Positions 35,541 to 44,145 are shown, counted from the first letter of the stretch. The stretch: 48,317 nucleotides of DNA from Prevotella sp. (GCA_017548525.1 JAFYZV010000015.1:1-48317), one strand, 5' to 3'. The notes: generated from the letters alone by a model not told the origin. Made by a program: numbers and translations.

Positions 35541-35751
35541 GCTTTATCGGGAATAAAGGCATGTGTTATCGGGCAAAAAGGCATGGTTTGTCGGGGAGAA
35601 AGGTATGGGATATCGGGTGCAAAGGTATGCTTTGCGACTTTGCGGCTATAGCCAAAAAGGTTTGCGCCTATAGGCAAAAAGGTTTGTGGCTATAGGCAAA
35701 AGGGTTTGCGGCTATAGCCGAAAGGCCTTACGACTATAGTCAAAATAAAAA
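35541..35751 (+). repeat. 22-bp tandem repeat array
   Basis: Four 22-bp units of a TATCGGG...AAAGGYAT type (35541-35628), a 13-bp partial unit, then five 22-bp units of a GGCTATAGCC...GGTTT type (35642-35751). Each of the latter carries a central CTATAG palindrome. Another degenerate unit may precede 35541. The array lies between the mod leader and the HU-wHTH gene. The period is not a multiple of three and no gene is seen in it. Confidence 0.9.
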
Positions 35752-35778
35752 GGTAAAAATGGGAATGAACGAGTCGAT

Positions 35779-36402
35779 TTATACCTCCGTGTAGATGTAT
35801 TCCCACCCCATCTTGGACTTGATGAGCTTGGGGTGCGGCTCCCGGCACCATTCTTCGAGCATCTTACGGGCGGAATAATAGGTCAACTGGCTATAAAAGG
35901 CAAAACAGCGGACAGTGGTGTAGCCGTCGTTCTCGGCGATGCTCCGCCGCAAGGCACGTTCCAAGTGGTCTTTGTCGGCAAGGAGCTGGCGCGTGTCGGG
36001 ATTGTTGGCACGGTGGAAGCCACTGAGCCATTTGGCGACTTGCCGCTCAAACGCCTTGGCCGACTTATACTCGATGCCCTCGAAAGTTACGTCTGAAGGT
36101 TTGACATCATCGGGGTCGGTAAACTCTCCCAACAGCTTGAGCGTGGGTGCGAAGTAGCCTATGGATGTCTCCATGCGGTAACCCTCGGCGAGGAAATGTC
36201 CCGCCGCCTCGATGAAGGCATTGAAAGAGTGTGTCAACTCGCCTTTGCGCATGGCATAATGGCGGAAGCAATACTCGTCGATTTCCTCCATCGTGACTTT
36301 CCTTCCGCTCAAAGGCTTGGCGTAAAAGATATTCTTACCGTCCTTCCCCTTGATAGGCGAAGGATGCAACTCAAAGGGCATTCCATTTCTTTTTCGTGGC
36401 AT
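35779..36402 (-). CDS. HU-HIG-type DNA-binding protein with C-terminal winged helix
   Basis: A 207-residue protein. Residues about 10-110 resemble the HU-like domain of the Bacteroidetes HU-HIG group (FELHPSPIKGKDGKNIFYAK, ELTHSFNAFIEAAGHFLAEGY, IGYFAPTL). The C-terminal 55 residues (GYTTVRCFAFYSQLTYYSARKMLEEW) look like a winged helix, giving an HU-wHTH fusion. The ATG at 36402 (MPRKRNGMPF) lies 21 nt below a TATCTTTG box; in-frame sequence beyond it is antisense to the BASS gene. Probably a nucleoid or regulatory DNA-binding protein; targets unknown. Confidence 0.75.
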   Translation of the reverse strand: MPRKRNGMPFELHPSPIKGKDGKNIFYAKPLSGRKVTMEEIDEYCFRHYAMRKGELTHSFNAFIEAAGHFLAEGYRMETSIGYFAPTLKLLGEFTDPDDVKPSDVTFEGIEYKSAKAFERQVAKWLSGFHRANNPDTRQLLADKDHLERALRRSIAENDGYTTVRCFAFYSQLTYYSARKMLEEWCREPHPKLIKSKMGWEYIYTEV

Positions 36403-36423
36403 AGATATGGTGTTTCTCGCTGG

Positions 36424-36431
36424 CAAAGATA
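36424..36431 (-). promoter_or_regulatory. Promoter -7 box for the HU-wHTH gene
   Basis: TATCTTTG on the minus strand, 21 nt upstream of the ATG at 36402. Confidence 0.6.
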
Positions 36432-36484
36432 CGAAAAATCTGACAAATATCGCCTCCTCGTATCTATTTTTCGCAAATAATCCA

Positions 36485-36492
36485 TATCTTTG
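36485..36492 (+). promoter_or_regulatory. Promoter -7 box for the BASS transporter gene
   Basis: TATCTTTG, 43 nt upstream of the ATG at 36536, divergent from the HU-wHTH promoter 60 bp away. Confidence 0.6.
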
Positions 36493-36535
36493 CACCTTAA
36501 AAAACCTCTCGGCAAAGACAACAACAATATCAATC

Positions 36536-37480
36536 ATGAAGAAAATGATTGCATCGATTTCCGAATACATGGGAATCATCGTGCTTGCCACGGCGATATT
36601 GGCTTTGACATTCCCCCAAGTAGCAGGGCAAGTGCCACCTACGGTGATTAATTATTTATTGGGAATCGTGATGTTTGGGATGGGCTTGACTCTCAACTTG
36701 CACGATTTCAAGGTGGTGTTTAGCCGTCCGAAAGATGTCATCATCGGTAGCGTGGCTCAGTTTTCCATCATGCCTTTGTTGGCTTGGGGACTTTCAAGGT
36801 TGTTTTCGCTTGATGAGGCGTTGGCTTTGGGTGTCATTCTCGTGGGATGTTGTCCCGGTGGCACCGCGTCTAATGTGATTACATTCCTTGCGAAGGGCGA
36901 CTTGGCATTGTCTGTCGGCATGACAGGGGTCTCCACCCTGCTCGCTCCATTCATGACTCCGATGCTCACATGGTTATTTGCAGGCAAGACTGTTGATGTG
37001 AATGTGGTAAGTATGTTCCTAAGTATCTTGTGGGTGGTGATTCTTCCCATCGTCATCGGATTCGTGGTAAAGCGGCTGTTACCAACTTTCACCTCGCGTG
37101 CCACCGCCTATCTTCCTGCCGTTTCGACACTGGCGATTGCCGCCATCGTGGCGATAGTTGTCTCTGCCAATGCTCATAAGTTGTTGACGGGCGGGGCAAT
37201 TATTATTATCGTGGTGGTACTCCACAATATATGTGGATTAGGGTTAGGTCATTTTATCGGTCGGATATTGCGAATGTCTTCCGCCAAGAGAAAAGCCATT
37301 TCCATCGAAGTAGGAATGCAAAACTCGGGACTCGCCAGCAGCTTGGCAACCATCCATTTTGCCGCTTTCCCCATGGCAACTATCCCTGGGGCAATCTTCA
37401 GCGTGTGGCACAACATCTCAGGTGCCATCGTAGCAAGGCTCTACACCATTAAAAGCCGAACCAGCGACGTTTCTTCTTAG
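36536..37480 (+). CDS. Bile acid:sodium symporter (BASS) family transporter
   Basis: A 314-residue inner-membrane protein with about ten hydrophobic helices, of the BASS/SBF family that moves organic anions with Na+. Family motifs include FGMGLTLNLHDF, GCCPGGTASNVITFLAKGDLALSVGMT and EVGMQNSGLASSLA. The true substrate may be ketopantoate or another carboxylate rather than bile acids. The ATG at 36536 fits the promoter; upstream in-frame codons overlap the divergent gene. Its 3' end overlaps the converging HAD gene by 32 bp. Confidence 0.9.
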   Translation: MKKMIASISEYMGIIVLATAILALTFPQVAGQVPPTVINYLLGIVMFGMGLTLNLHDFKVVFSRPKDVIIGSVAQFSIMPLLAWGLSRLFSLDEALALGVILVGCCPGGTASNVITFLAKGDLALSVGMTGVSTLLAPFMTPMLTWLFAGKTVDVNVVSMFLSILWVVILPIVIGFVVKRLLPTFTSRATAYLPAVSTLAIAAIVAIVVSANAHKLLTGGAIIIIVVVLHNICGLGLGHFIGRILRMSSAKRKAISIEVGMQNSGLASSLATIHFAAFPMATIPGAIFSVWHNISGAIVARLYTIKSRTSDVSS

Positions 37481-37886
37481 GCGTTTCCTGAGCAGCAGAC
37501 TGTTGCTTGCTTTGGTTTCTTATCTCCCGAAGCACGGCTCTATAGCTCAAGTTGTCGTGAATCATGTGGTAGACTAAATCCCAATCCCACGGTCCTCCGA
37601 TGTTGCAGTCATCGATAAAGATATCTGCATGGAGTTTCCGCGAAGGGGCATGTTCGCGGTGGTCGGTATAAATACTCTCATTGATGGAGGAGAACTGCAC
37701 GCCTCTTTCCATACACCAATTGATGGCTTCTTCCAACAATGGTCCTTCGCGCACGGTCCATAAGATGAGTTTATGTCCATCATCCATCAACTTGCGCAAT
37801 ACCTCCGTGGCATGTGGCCTCTCCGCTCCTATCTTCGGGTATTGGTGATCAACAATCGTCCCGTCAAAATCTACTGCAATAATCAT
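37449..37886 (-). CDS. Small HAD-superfamily hydrolase
   Basis: A 145-residue HAD phosphatase-like protein with nucleophile motif DFDGTIV (residues 6-12), motif II in LWTVREG and acidic motif III in IFIDDCNIGG. It has no cap domain and a basic, Gln-rich C-terminal tail (TPKKKRRWFGF). Similar small HADs are common in Bacteroides; the substrate is unknown. Its ATG overlaps the lpxB stop by 4 nt, so it is translationally coupled to lipid A synthesis. Confidence 0.83.
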   Translation of the reverse strand: MIIAVDFDGTIVDHQYPKIGAERPHATEVLRKLMDDGHKLILWTVREGPLLEEAINWCMERGVQFSSINESIYTDHREHAPSRKLHADIFIDDCNIGGPWDWDLVYHMIHDNLSYRAVLREIRNQSKQQSAAQETPKKKRRWFGF

Positions 37887-39037
37887 ATCTTTTTGTTATT
37901 ATGTTTACTTAATAAATGCACCATCAACCGTGCCGCATTCGTTGGTGCAATGTCATTCCCAAGGCGTTGACGAACATCTTGATACCCTTCCAACATCCTC
38001 TGTCGGTCTGGTTCTTGGGGAAGAATCTTTCGCAATTCCTCTCGGATATTCTCCACGGTGAAATGGTCTGCCAACAATTCCGTGACCACCTCCTTGTCAG
38101 CGATGAGGTTGACCAACGAGATATGGTCCACCTTGATGATATGGTTGAAACCAAAGCGAAAAAGCTTTGGCAATGGCGTTTCATAGCATACCACTTGCGG
38201 CACATTGAAAAGAGCCGTTTCCAATGTCGCCGTACCACTGGTGACGAGGGCTGCCGTGGCATGGGCGAGCAAGGCGAAAGTGTCGTTATGCACCATCTTG
38301 ACTCCACTCCCTTCCAAATATTTCGCATAATAGCCGTCGTCTATCGATGGGGCGCCAGCCAACACAAGTTGGTAATCGGTAAAGGTTTTCGCCGCATCAA
38401 TCATCGCTGGAAGGTTGTCCTTAATCTCCTGCTTGCGGCTTCCTGCTAACAGGGCGATAATGGGTTTGTCGTCCAAATGCTGCCTTTGGATGAATTGTGG
38501 GAATGTCTCGCGGTAGTTTTCCTTGAACTGCCCCACCTCGTCAGCGGTGGGATTTCCCACATAGTGGATAGGGAAATGATGCTTATCCTCATAGAAAGGC
38601 ACCTCGAACGGAAGAATGGAAAACATCTCGTCTACATATCGCTTGATGTCCTTGATACGCCACTCTTTCCATGCCCATATCTTGGGCGAGATGTAATAAT
38701 ATACGGGAATCCCCAATTTGTCATGCACATATCGTGCTATCTTGAGATTAAAACCAGGATAATCAACCAATATCACCACGTCGGGTTGCCATTGGGCAAT
38801 GTCTTTCTTGCAGAAAGCCAAGTTGCGGAAGATGGTTGGCAGATGCAACAAGACAGGAATGAAGCCCATGTATGCCAACTCCTTGTAATGGCGCACCCGT
38901 GTACCACCTACAGAAGACATCATGTCGCCTCCGTAGAAACGAAAGTCTGCCTGTGCGTCTTCCCTCATGAGAGCCTCCATCAAATGGGATGCGTGGAGGT
39001 CGCCGCTCGCCTCGCCAACGATTAGGTAATACTTCAT
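37883..39037 (-). CDS. lpxB: Lipid-A-disaccharide synthase
   Basis: A 384-residue GT19 glycosyltransferase that joins lipid X to UDP-2,3-diacylglucosamine, making the lipid A disaccharide at the inner membrane. Diagnostic motifs are GEASGDLHASHLMEAL at the N-terminus, VDYPGFNLKIARYV, YYISPKIWAWKEWRIK, LLAGSRKQEIKDNLP and SGTATLETALFNVPQVVCY. Length matches the family. It follows surE after 168 nt that hold an inverted-repeat element, and is coupled to the HAD gene. Confidence 0.95.
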   Translation of the reverse strand: MKYYLIVGEASGDLHASHLMEALMREDAQADFRFYGGDMMSSVGGTRVRHYKELAYMGFIPVLLHLPTIFRNLAFCKKDIAQWQPDVVILVDYPGFNLKIARYVHDKLGIPVYYYISPKIWAWKEWRIKDIKRYVDEMFSILPFEVPFYEDKHHFPIHYVGNPTADEVGQFKENYRETFPQFIQRQHLDDKPIIALLAGSRKQEIKDNLPAMIDAAKTFTDYQLVLAGAPSIDDGYYAKYLEGSGVKMVHNDTFALLAHATAALVTSGTATLETALFNVPQVVCYETPLPKLFRFGFNHIIKVDHISLVNLIADKEVVTELLADHFTVENIREELRKILPQEPDRQRMLEGYQDVRQRLGNDIAPTNAARLMVHLLSKHNNKKI

Positions 39038-39051
39038 ATTTTTTGATGGTT

Positions 39052-39207
39052 GAAGTAGGAATTATGAATTACGAAGTAATTTATGTAATGATGTTTAATG
39101 GAGTGAATCTCTTCATACATCATACATCTATACTCGCCGTCAGGCGAGACACTTCCACCATCGTAATTCCTCCATCCTACTTCTTCGTAATTCATACTTC
39201 CTACCTC
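39052..39207. repeat. Inverted-repeat (MITE-like) element between surE and lpxB
   Basis: Twenty-five-base arms at 39052-39076 and 39183-39207 are complementary at 23 positions. The centre holds a perfect CTCGCC/GGCGAG hairpin (39134-39149). The right arm includes the surE stop codon. It carries no gene and resembles a small non-autonomous element or REP-type repeat. Confidence 0.65.
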
Positions 39208-39976
39208 AAAATTTCCAAGTCCTTAACTCTTCCATGAACTCGTATGCCGTGACGTCAATCTTGGTGGGCGTGATTGCCACATAGTTATGATTGAGTGCCC
39301 ATTGGTCAGAGTCTTCAGCATCGGGCTCGTCATTGTGATAATCTCCCACCATCCAATAATAGTCATATCCACGGGGATGCTGGTTCTTCACCACTTCATT
39401 GATCCATCTGCCGAAAGTCATGCGACAAATCTTCACGCCCTCGAATTGTTCGGAGGTGGGGAAATTGACATTCAGGCAAATGCCCTTAGGCAACCCTTGT
39501 GCTAAGACCTTGCTGACGATGGTGCGGATGTATGGGCGAAGAGGTTCGAGATTCGCTTTCGGATTGTAGAAACAAGTGGAGAAAGCGATGGAAGGGATAT
39601 ATTTCATGCACCCTTCGAGGGCGATGCCTACCGTGCCGGAATAATGGTTATTGACGGTGGAGTTATCTCCGTGGTTGATTCCGCCAATAATCAAATCGGG
39701 GGTACGACCGCCACAGAGCTGGTCAACGGCGAGTTTGACACAATCGACGGGCGTTCCAGAGCATGACCAAACCTCCACTTCGCCCATGTCGCGTTCACGC
39801 TTCAGTCGCAAGTAAGGCACGGCAGAGAATGCACAGGAATATCCAGACCGTCCTGAATCTGGGGCGCAAACCAGCACTTTGCCCAAATCTTTCACCATAT
39901 CCACCAATGCCCGAATGCCATTGGCATCGTAACCGTCATCGTTGGAAATAAGGATCAAAGGTGTTTGAAAATTCAT
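39206..39976 (-). CDS. surE: 5'/3'-nucleotidase SurE
   Basis: A 256-residue metal-dependent nucleoside monophosphatase. The N-terminal metal site is SNDDGYDANGI, with APDSGRSGYSCAFSA and GINHGDNSTVNNHYSGTVG further on, all diagnostic. The ATG at 39976 (MNFQTPLIL) is preferred to the in-frame TTG at 39985. It has its own promoter and is the first of the leftward genes surE-lpxB-HAD. Confidence 0.95.
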   Translation of the reverse strand: MNFQTPLILISNDDGYDANGIRALVDMVKDLGKVLVCAPDSGRSGYSCAFSAVPYLRLKRERDMGEVEVWSCSGTPVDCVKLAVDQLCGGRTPDLIIGGINHGDNSTVNNHYSGTVGIALEGCMKYIPSIAFSTCFYNPKANLEPLRPYIRTIVSKVLAQGLPKGICLNVNFPTSEQFEGVKICRMTFGRWINEVVKNQHPRGYDYYWMVGDYHNDEPDAEDSDQWALNHNYVAITPTKIDVTAYEFMEELRTWKF

Positions 39977-39996
39977 GTAAATCAATTATTTTCGTG

Positions 39997-40004
39997 CAAA
40001 ATTA
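39997..40004 (-). promoter_or_regulatory. Promoter -7 box for surE
   Basis: TAATTTTG on the minus strand, 21 nt upstream of the ATG at 39976. Confidence 0.55.
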
Positions 40005-40045
40005 CGAAAAAAGGTTTAATTTACATCTTTCTCATATAAAATATG

Positions 40046-40053
40046 TAACTTTG
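40046..40053 (+). promoter_or_regulatory. Promoter -7 box for parA
   Basis: TAACTTTG, 55 nt upstream of the parA ATG and divergent from surE. Confidence 0.6.
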
Positions 40054-40107
40054 CAGTCTAATTTTCCTTGATGGAAACCCTTTCCATCATGACAAACAAG
40101 AGAGATC

Positions 40108-40872
40108 ATGGCAAAAATCATAGCATTAGCTAACCAAAAGGGAGGTGTGGGTAAAACTACAACAACCATCAACTTGGCAGCATCGCTCGCCACCTTGGAG
40201 AAGACCGTGCTGGTCGTCGATGCCGACCCGCAGGCGAATGCCTCCAGCGGCTTGGGCGTGAACATCAAGGAGGTGGACTGCTCACTCTATGAGTGCATCA
40301 TCGACAAGGCGGATGTTCGTGATGCCATCTACACCACCGATATTGAAGGACTTGACATCATACCGAGCCATATCGACTTGGTGGGTGCCGAAATAGAGAT
40401 GCTGAACATTGACAACCGCGAGAAGGTGGTCAAGCAGTTCCTTGAGGGTATCTCATCCGAATATGACTACATCTTGATAGACTGTAGCCCGTCGTTGGGA
40501 CTCATCACGGTGAATGCCTTGACGGCTGCCGACTCGGTCATTATCCCCGTACAGTGTGAATACTTCGCATTGGAGGGTATCAGCAAACTATTGAACACCA
40601 TCCGCATCATCAAGAGTAAGCTCAATCCGAAGTTGGAAATCGAAGGTTTCCTATTGACGATGTACGACAGCCGCCTGAGACTCGCCAATCAAATCTATGA
40701 CGAAGTGAAGCGGCACTTCCAAGAACTGGTGTTCAAGACCGTCATCCAGCGCAACGTGAAGCTGAGCGAGAGTCCCAGTCACGGCATTCCCGTCATCCTT
40801 TACGATACGGAATCGACTGGCGCGAAGAACTATCTCGCCCTCGCCAAAGAAATCATTAACAAGAACAGTTGA
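40108..40872 (+). CDS. parA: Chromosome partitioning ATPase ParA/Soj
   Basis: A 254-residue deviant-Walker ATPase that moves ParB-bound origins over the nucleoid. Its Walker A motif KGGVGKTT is at residues 11-18, with VLVVDADPQANASSGLG following and the Walker B/switch region DYILIDCSPSLGLIT. No extra N-terminal HTH is present, so it is a chromosomal Soj type. parB follows after 143 nt that contain an inverted repeat. It heads the rightward run parA-parB-DUF5683-mltD-relA. Confidence 0.96.
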   Translation: MAKIIALANQKGGVGKTTTTINLAASLATLEKTVLVVDADPQANASSGLGVNIKEVDCSLYECIIDKADVRDAIYTTDIEGLDIIPSHIDLVGAEIEMLNIDNREKVVKQFLEGISSEYDYILIDCSPSLGLITVNALTAADSVIIPVQCEYFALEGISKLLNTIRIIKSKLNPKLEIEGFLLTMYDSRLRLANQIYDEVKRHFQELVFKTVIQRNVKLSESPSHGIPVILYDTESTGAKNYLALAKEIINKNS

Positions 40873-40878
40873 CATTCT

Positions 40879-40995
40879 TTAGGGGTTCAGGAGTTGAAGG
40901 AAGTTCAGGAGTTCAGATAACACTCCTACTTCCAAGACCCTAACGAAGGAGAAAAAAGGCTAATGTCTGTACTCCTTGAACTACTGAACTCCTAA
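40879..40995. repeat. Inverted-repeat element between parA and parB
   Basis: Arms of 23 bases at 40879-40901 and 40973-40995 are complementary at 20 positions and built from GGAGTTCAG-type motifs, the same family as at 1-28. The element fills most of the parA-parB gap; the interior shows no gene. Confidence 0.7.
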
Positions 40996-41015
40996 ACTAC
41001 ACAAATATATAAAAC

Positions 41016-41945
41016 ATGGCAGTACATAAGAAATTTAACAAAAGTGCATTGGGACGTGGACTCGATGACATCCAAGGCAAGGGACTCGATGCCTTGATTG
41101 ACACCACGGGGGTGAGTGCGCAAGGCAGTTCGACCATCAACGAGGTCGCCATCAGCCAGATTGAGGCAAATCCCAACCAGCCCCGCAGGGAGTTTGACGA
41201 GGAGGCATTGCAGGAGCTTGCCACCAGCATCCGCCAAATCGGCATCATCCAGCCCATCACCGTCAGGCAGATAGCAGAAAACCGCTATCAAATCATTGCT
41301 GGGGAACGTCGCTGGCGAGCCTCACAGTTGGCTGGACTGACCGCCATTCCCGCCTATATTCGCACCATCAACGACGAGAACGTGATGGAGATGGCATTGG
41401 TGGAAAACATCCAACGTGAGGACTTGAACGCCATCGAGATAGCCTTGGCATACGAACACCTGTTGCGCAACAGCGGCATGACGCAAGAGAAGGTGAGCGA
41501 GCGCGTAGGGAAGAGCCGTACAGCCATCACCAATTACCTCCGTCTGTTGAAACTTCCAGCCCAGGTGCAGATGGCTTTGCAGAAGAAAGAGATTGATATG
41601 GGACATGCCCGTGCATTGCTGGCAGTAGAAAGCCCATCCTTGCAAATCAAGCTCTTCAATGAAACCCAGAAGAACGGATACTCCGTCCGCAAGGTGGAAG
41701 AGTTGGCACAGAGGCTGAAAAACGGAGAGGATATTGAGTTAGGGAAAAAGAAATCCTTGTCGAAAGTGCAACTTCCCGAGGAGTTCAACCTATTGAAGAA
41801 ACAACTCTCCGCATTCTTCAGCACAAAAGTACAGATGACCTGCTCGCCCAAAGGCAAGGGAAAAATCACCATCCCCTTCGACGACGAGGAGGAATTGGAG
41901 CATATCATGAACGTCTTTGACAAATTGAACGACGGAAACCAGTGA
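41016..41945 (+). CDS. parB: Chromosome partitioning protein ParB/Spo0J
   Basis: A 309-residue CTP-dependent DNA clamp that loads at parS. The ParB/sulfiredoxin domain is clear (IEANPNQPRREFDEEAL, GIIQPITV), with the CTPase motif GERRWRAS and the ENIQREDLNAIE motif. The HTH (about residues 155-180, MTQEKVSERVGKSRTAITNY) and a C-terminal dimerisation domain follow. I did not see a canonical parS palindrome in the window by eye. The stop codon overlaps the next gene's possible GTG start. Confidence 0.96.
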   Translation: MAVHKKFNKSALGRGLDDIQGKGLDALIDTTGVSAQGSSTINEVAISQIEANPNQPRREFDEEALQELATSIRQIGIIQPITVRQIAENRYQIIAGERRWRASQLAGLTAIPAYIRTINDENVMEMALVENIQREDLNAIEIALAYEHLLRNSGMTQEKVSERVGKSRTAITNYLRLLKLPAQVQMALQKKEIDMGHARALLAVESPSLQIKLFNETQKNGYSVRKVEELAQRLKNGEDIELGKKKSLSKVQLPEEFNLLKKQLSAFFSTKVQMTCSPKGKGKITIPFDDEEELEHIMNVFDKLNDGNQ

Positions 41946-42712
41946 CAAAGTCATTTCCCATGAGGATATTCATCGCATTGGCATCATTCATTCTTGCCTC
42001 GCCCGCCCTGCCTATTGAGGCACGGCAACTTCATCCCATGGGAAACGCCTTGGAGGGTGACACCACCATCTTTGCACAACCCGATACCACCATTGTTGGC
42101 TTGGAACAGACGATGGAAGACACCTTCCCCTCCACTATGGCAGACACCATCACAATTGTCACGATGGATTCGGTTGGAAGCACCAAGGCAAAACGCGACT
42201 GGAAAACGTGGAAACCCAATCCGAAAAAAGCGATGTGGCTCGCCATCGTCATACCAGGCGCAGGGCAAATATACAACCGTAAATACTGGAAACTGCCCAT
42301 CATCTATGGGGGATTTGTGGGATGCGCCTACGCTATGCGTTGGAACAACATGATGTACCACGACTATGCACAAGCGTATCTTGACATCATGGACAATGAC
42401 CCAGAGACCCATAGCTACGACCAGTTTCTCCATCTCGGCAGAACAATCACCGAGTCTACCAAGCCACGCTACCAGGAACTGTTCAGGAAGCGCAAAGACC
42501 GATTCCGCCGCTGGCGTGACTTGAGTTTCTTCGTGATGTGTGGCGTTTATGCCTTCTCCGTCATCGATGCCTACGTGGATGCCTCCCTGTCGGAATTTGA
42601 CATCTCTGACGACCTGACGATGCGTGTTACCCCCACCATCATCAACGACCAAACAACCAGCAATCCGTGGAAGTCTTCTGCCATAGGTTTGCAATGTAGC
42701 TTGAATTTTTAA
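41942..42712 (+). CDS. DUF5683 domain membrane protein
   Basis: A 256-residue envelope protein of a family found in Bacteroidetes next to parB. It has a signal peptide (RIFIALASFILASPALPIEA), a Thr-rich segment, then the DUF5683 core WLAIVIPGAGQIYNRKYWKLPIIYGG and a helix FFVMCGVYAFSVIDAYVDA. Function is unknown. Two starts are possible: GTG at 41942, overlapping the parB stop as GTGA, or ATG at 41960 (MRIFIALA). mltD follows 18 nt downstream. Confidence 0.85.
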   Translation: MTKSFPMRIFIALASFILASPALPIEARQLHPMGNALEGDTTIFAQPDTTIVGLEQTMEDTFPSTMADTITIVTMDSVGSTKAKRDWKTWKPNPKKAMWLAIVIPGAGQIYNRKYWKLPIIYGGFVGCAYAMRWNNMMYHDYAQAYLDIMDNDPETHSYDQFLHLGRTITESTKPRYQELFRKRKDRFRRWRDLSFFVMCGVYAFSVIDAYVDASLSEFDISDDLTMRVTPTIINDQTTSNPWKSSAIGLQCSLNF

Positions 42713-42730
42713 CGATAAAGAAATACCATC

Positions 42731-44128
42731 ATGAAGAAAATAGTATCCATCATCACCTCTGTCCTCCTCTTCGCCCCATTGGCATCACACGCACAGATTG
42801 ACGAAAACACCATCACATATGATGAGGATGAAGTGGTGTTGTTCACCAACGACGAAGGGGAACAAGAACAGATAGAACTGCCCGAGTCGATGACTTACGA
42901 CTTGGACAGCCTCTTATACGACTACCACCAACGCACTTACCTCGCGGTAGACAGCACTTGCGACCTCCCCAACGTGAATCCCGAATACACCGACGAGGAG
43001 ATTATCGCACGTCTGAAGCGGTTGCCCACCATCATAGAGATGCCTTTCAACAAAGTGGTCAAGCAATTTATCGACAAATATAGCGAAGGTCGCCTTCGTC
43101 GAACCATTAGCTTGATGCTCGGAGCGGAAAACTTCTTCATGCCTATCTTTGAGGAGGCATTGGAAAGTTATGGTCTTCCACTCGAATTGAAGTATCTACC
43201 TATCGTGGAATCGGCACTCAATCCACGTGCCGTATCACGTGCTGGGGCAACGGGACTCTGGCAGTTCATGTTGACAACGGGTAAGAATTATGGATTGGAA
43301 GTGAACTCCCTCGTCGATGAACGATGCGACCCCGTTCTCTCCACGTATGCCGCCGCTCATTATTTAAGCGACCTCTATCACATCTTTGGCGATTGGAACT
43401 TGGTCATTGCCGCCTACAATTGCGGTCCAGAAAACATCAAGAAAGCTATTCACCGCGCCAATGGTGAGCGCGACTACTGGCAAATCTATCCCTATCTGCC
43501 CCGTGAGACACGCGGCTACGTGCCATCGTTCATTGCCGTGAATTACATGATGAACTACTATTGCGACCACAACATCTGTCCCATACGTGCCACCCTACCT
43601 GAAAAGACCGACACCATCATGCTCGACAGGGATGTTCACATGGAACAAATCTCTCATGTTTTAGGCATCGACATCGACCAAGTCGTGGAATTAAATCCCC
43701 AATACAGGCAAAACATCGTCAACGGAAACAGTAAGCTATCAGCATTGCGCCTACCTACGAAATACATTGACGCTTTTATCGACAATGCAGATTCCATCTA
43801 TGCCTATAACGCCAGCGAACTACTAAGCAGAAGACATATTGTGGAAGTGCGGGACGAAGCACCCGCACCAAGGACATATACCAGAAGCTATACATCTAAT
43901 AGGAGCTATAGCAGCAGACACTCAAGCAGACATTCCTCTTCATCGAAAAGCAGTAAAAAGAGCAGCCGCAAAAGCAGCAAGAGCAAGAGCAAGGACGTGA
44001 CCGTGCGAAAGGGAGACACGTTGTCATCCATCGCCAAACGCAACGGCACCACGGTCAACAATTTGAAAAAACTGAACAAGATGAAAGGCACTACTATCAA
44101 GAAAGGAAATAAGATAAGAGTAAAGTAA
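42731..44128 (+). CDS. mltD: MltD-like lytic murein transglycosylase with C-terminal LysM
   Basis: A 465-residue peptidoglycan-cleaving enzyme. Its signal peptide is MKKIVSIITSVLLFAPLASHA. The SLT domain (about residues 140-270) has the catalytic E160 in PIVESALNPRAVS, followed by GATGLWQFM and AAYNCGPENIKKAI. A Ser/Lys/Arg-rich linker (about 385-420) leads to one LysM domain (about 423-465, VRKGDTLSSIAKRNGTTVNN). E. coli MltD carries two LysM domains; only one complete copy is visible here. It sits between DUF5683 and relA. Confidence 0.92.
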   Translation: MKKIVSIITSVLLFAPLASHAQIDENTITYDEDEVVLFTNDEGEQEQIELPESMTYDLDSLLYDYHQRTYLAVDSTCDLPNVNPEYTDEEIIARLKRLPTIIEMPFNKVVKQFIDKYSEGRLRRTISLMLGAENFFMPIFEEALESYGLPLELKYLPIVESALNPRAVSRAGATGLWQFMLTTGKNYGLEVNSLVDERCDPVLSTYAAAHYLSDLYHIFGDWNLVIAAYNCGPENIKKAIHRANGERDYWQIYPYLPRETRGYVPSFIAVNYMMNYYCDHNICPIRATLPEKTDTIMLDRDVHMEQISHVLGIDIDQVVELNPQYRQNIVNGNSKLSALRLPTKYIDAFIDNADSIYAYNASELLSRRHIVEVRDEAPAPRTYTRSYTSNRSYSSRHSSRHSSSSKSSKKSSRKSSKSKSKDVTVRKGDTLSSIAKRNGTTVNNLKKLNKMKGTTIKKGNKIRVK

Positions 44129-44145
44129 ACACAAACTAAACATTT

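Noticed and set aside
35507-35695. 62-codon frame across the 22-bp array
   Set aside because: The repeat unit is not a multiple of three and shifts frame at each unit, so it is not a protein repeat.
35541-35751. Possible CRISPR array
   Set aside because: Units are contiguous at 22 bp without unique spacers, and no cas genes are near.
40108-41945. parS site near parAB
   Set aside because: Looked for the TGTTTCACGTGAAACA-type palindrome and saw none; a systematic scan allowing mismatches was not possible.
41984-42694. 236-codon minus-strand frame over the DUF5683 gene
   Set aside because: It mirrors a gene supported by family motifs and operon position; composition is shadow-like.
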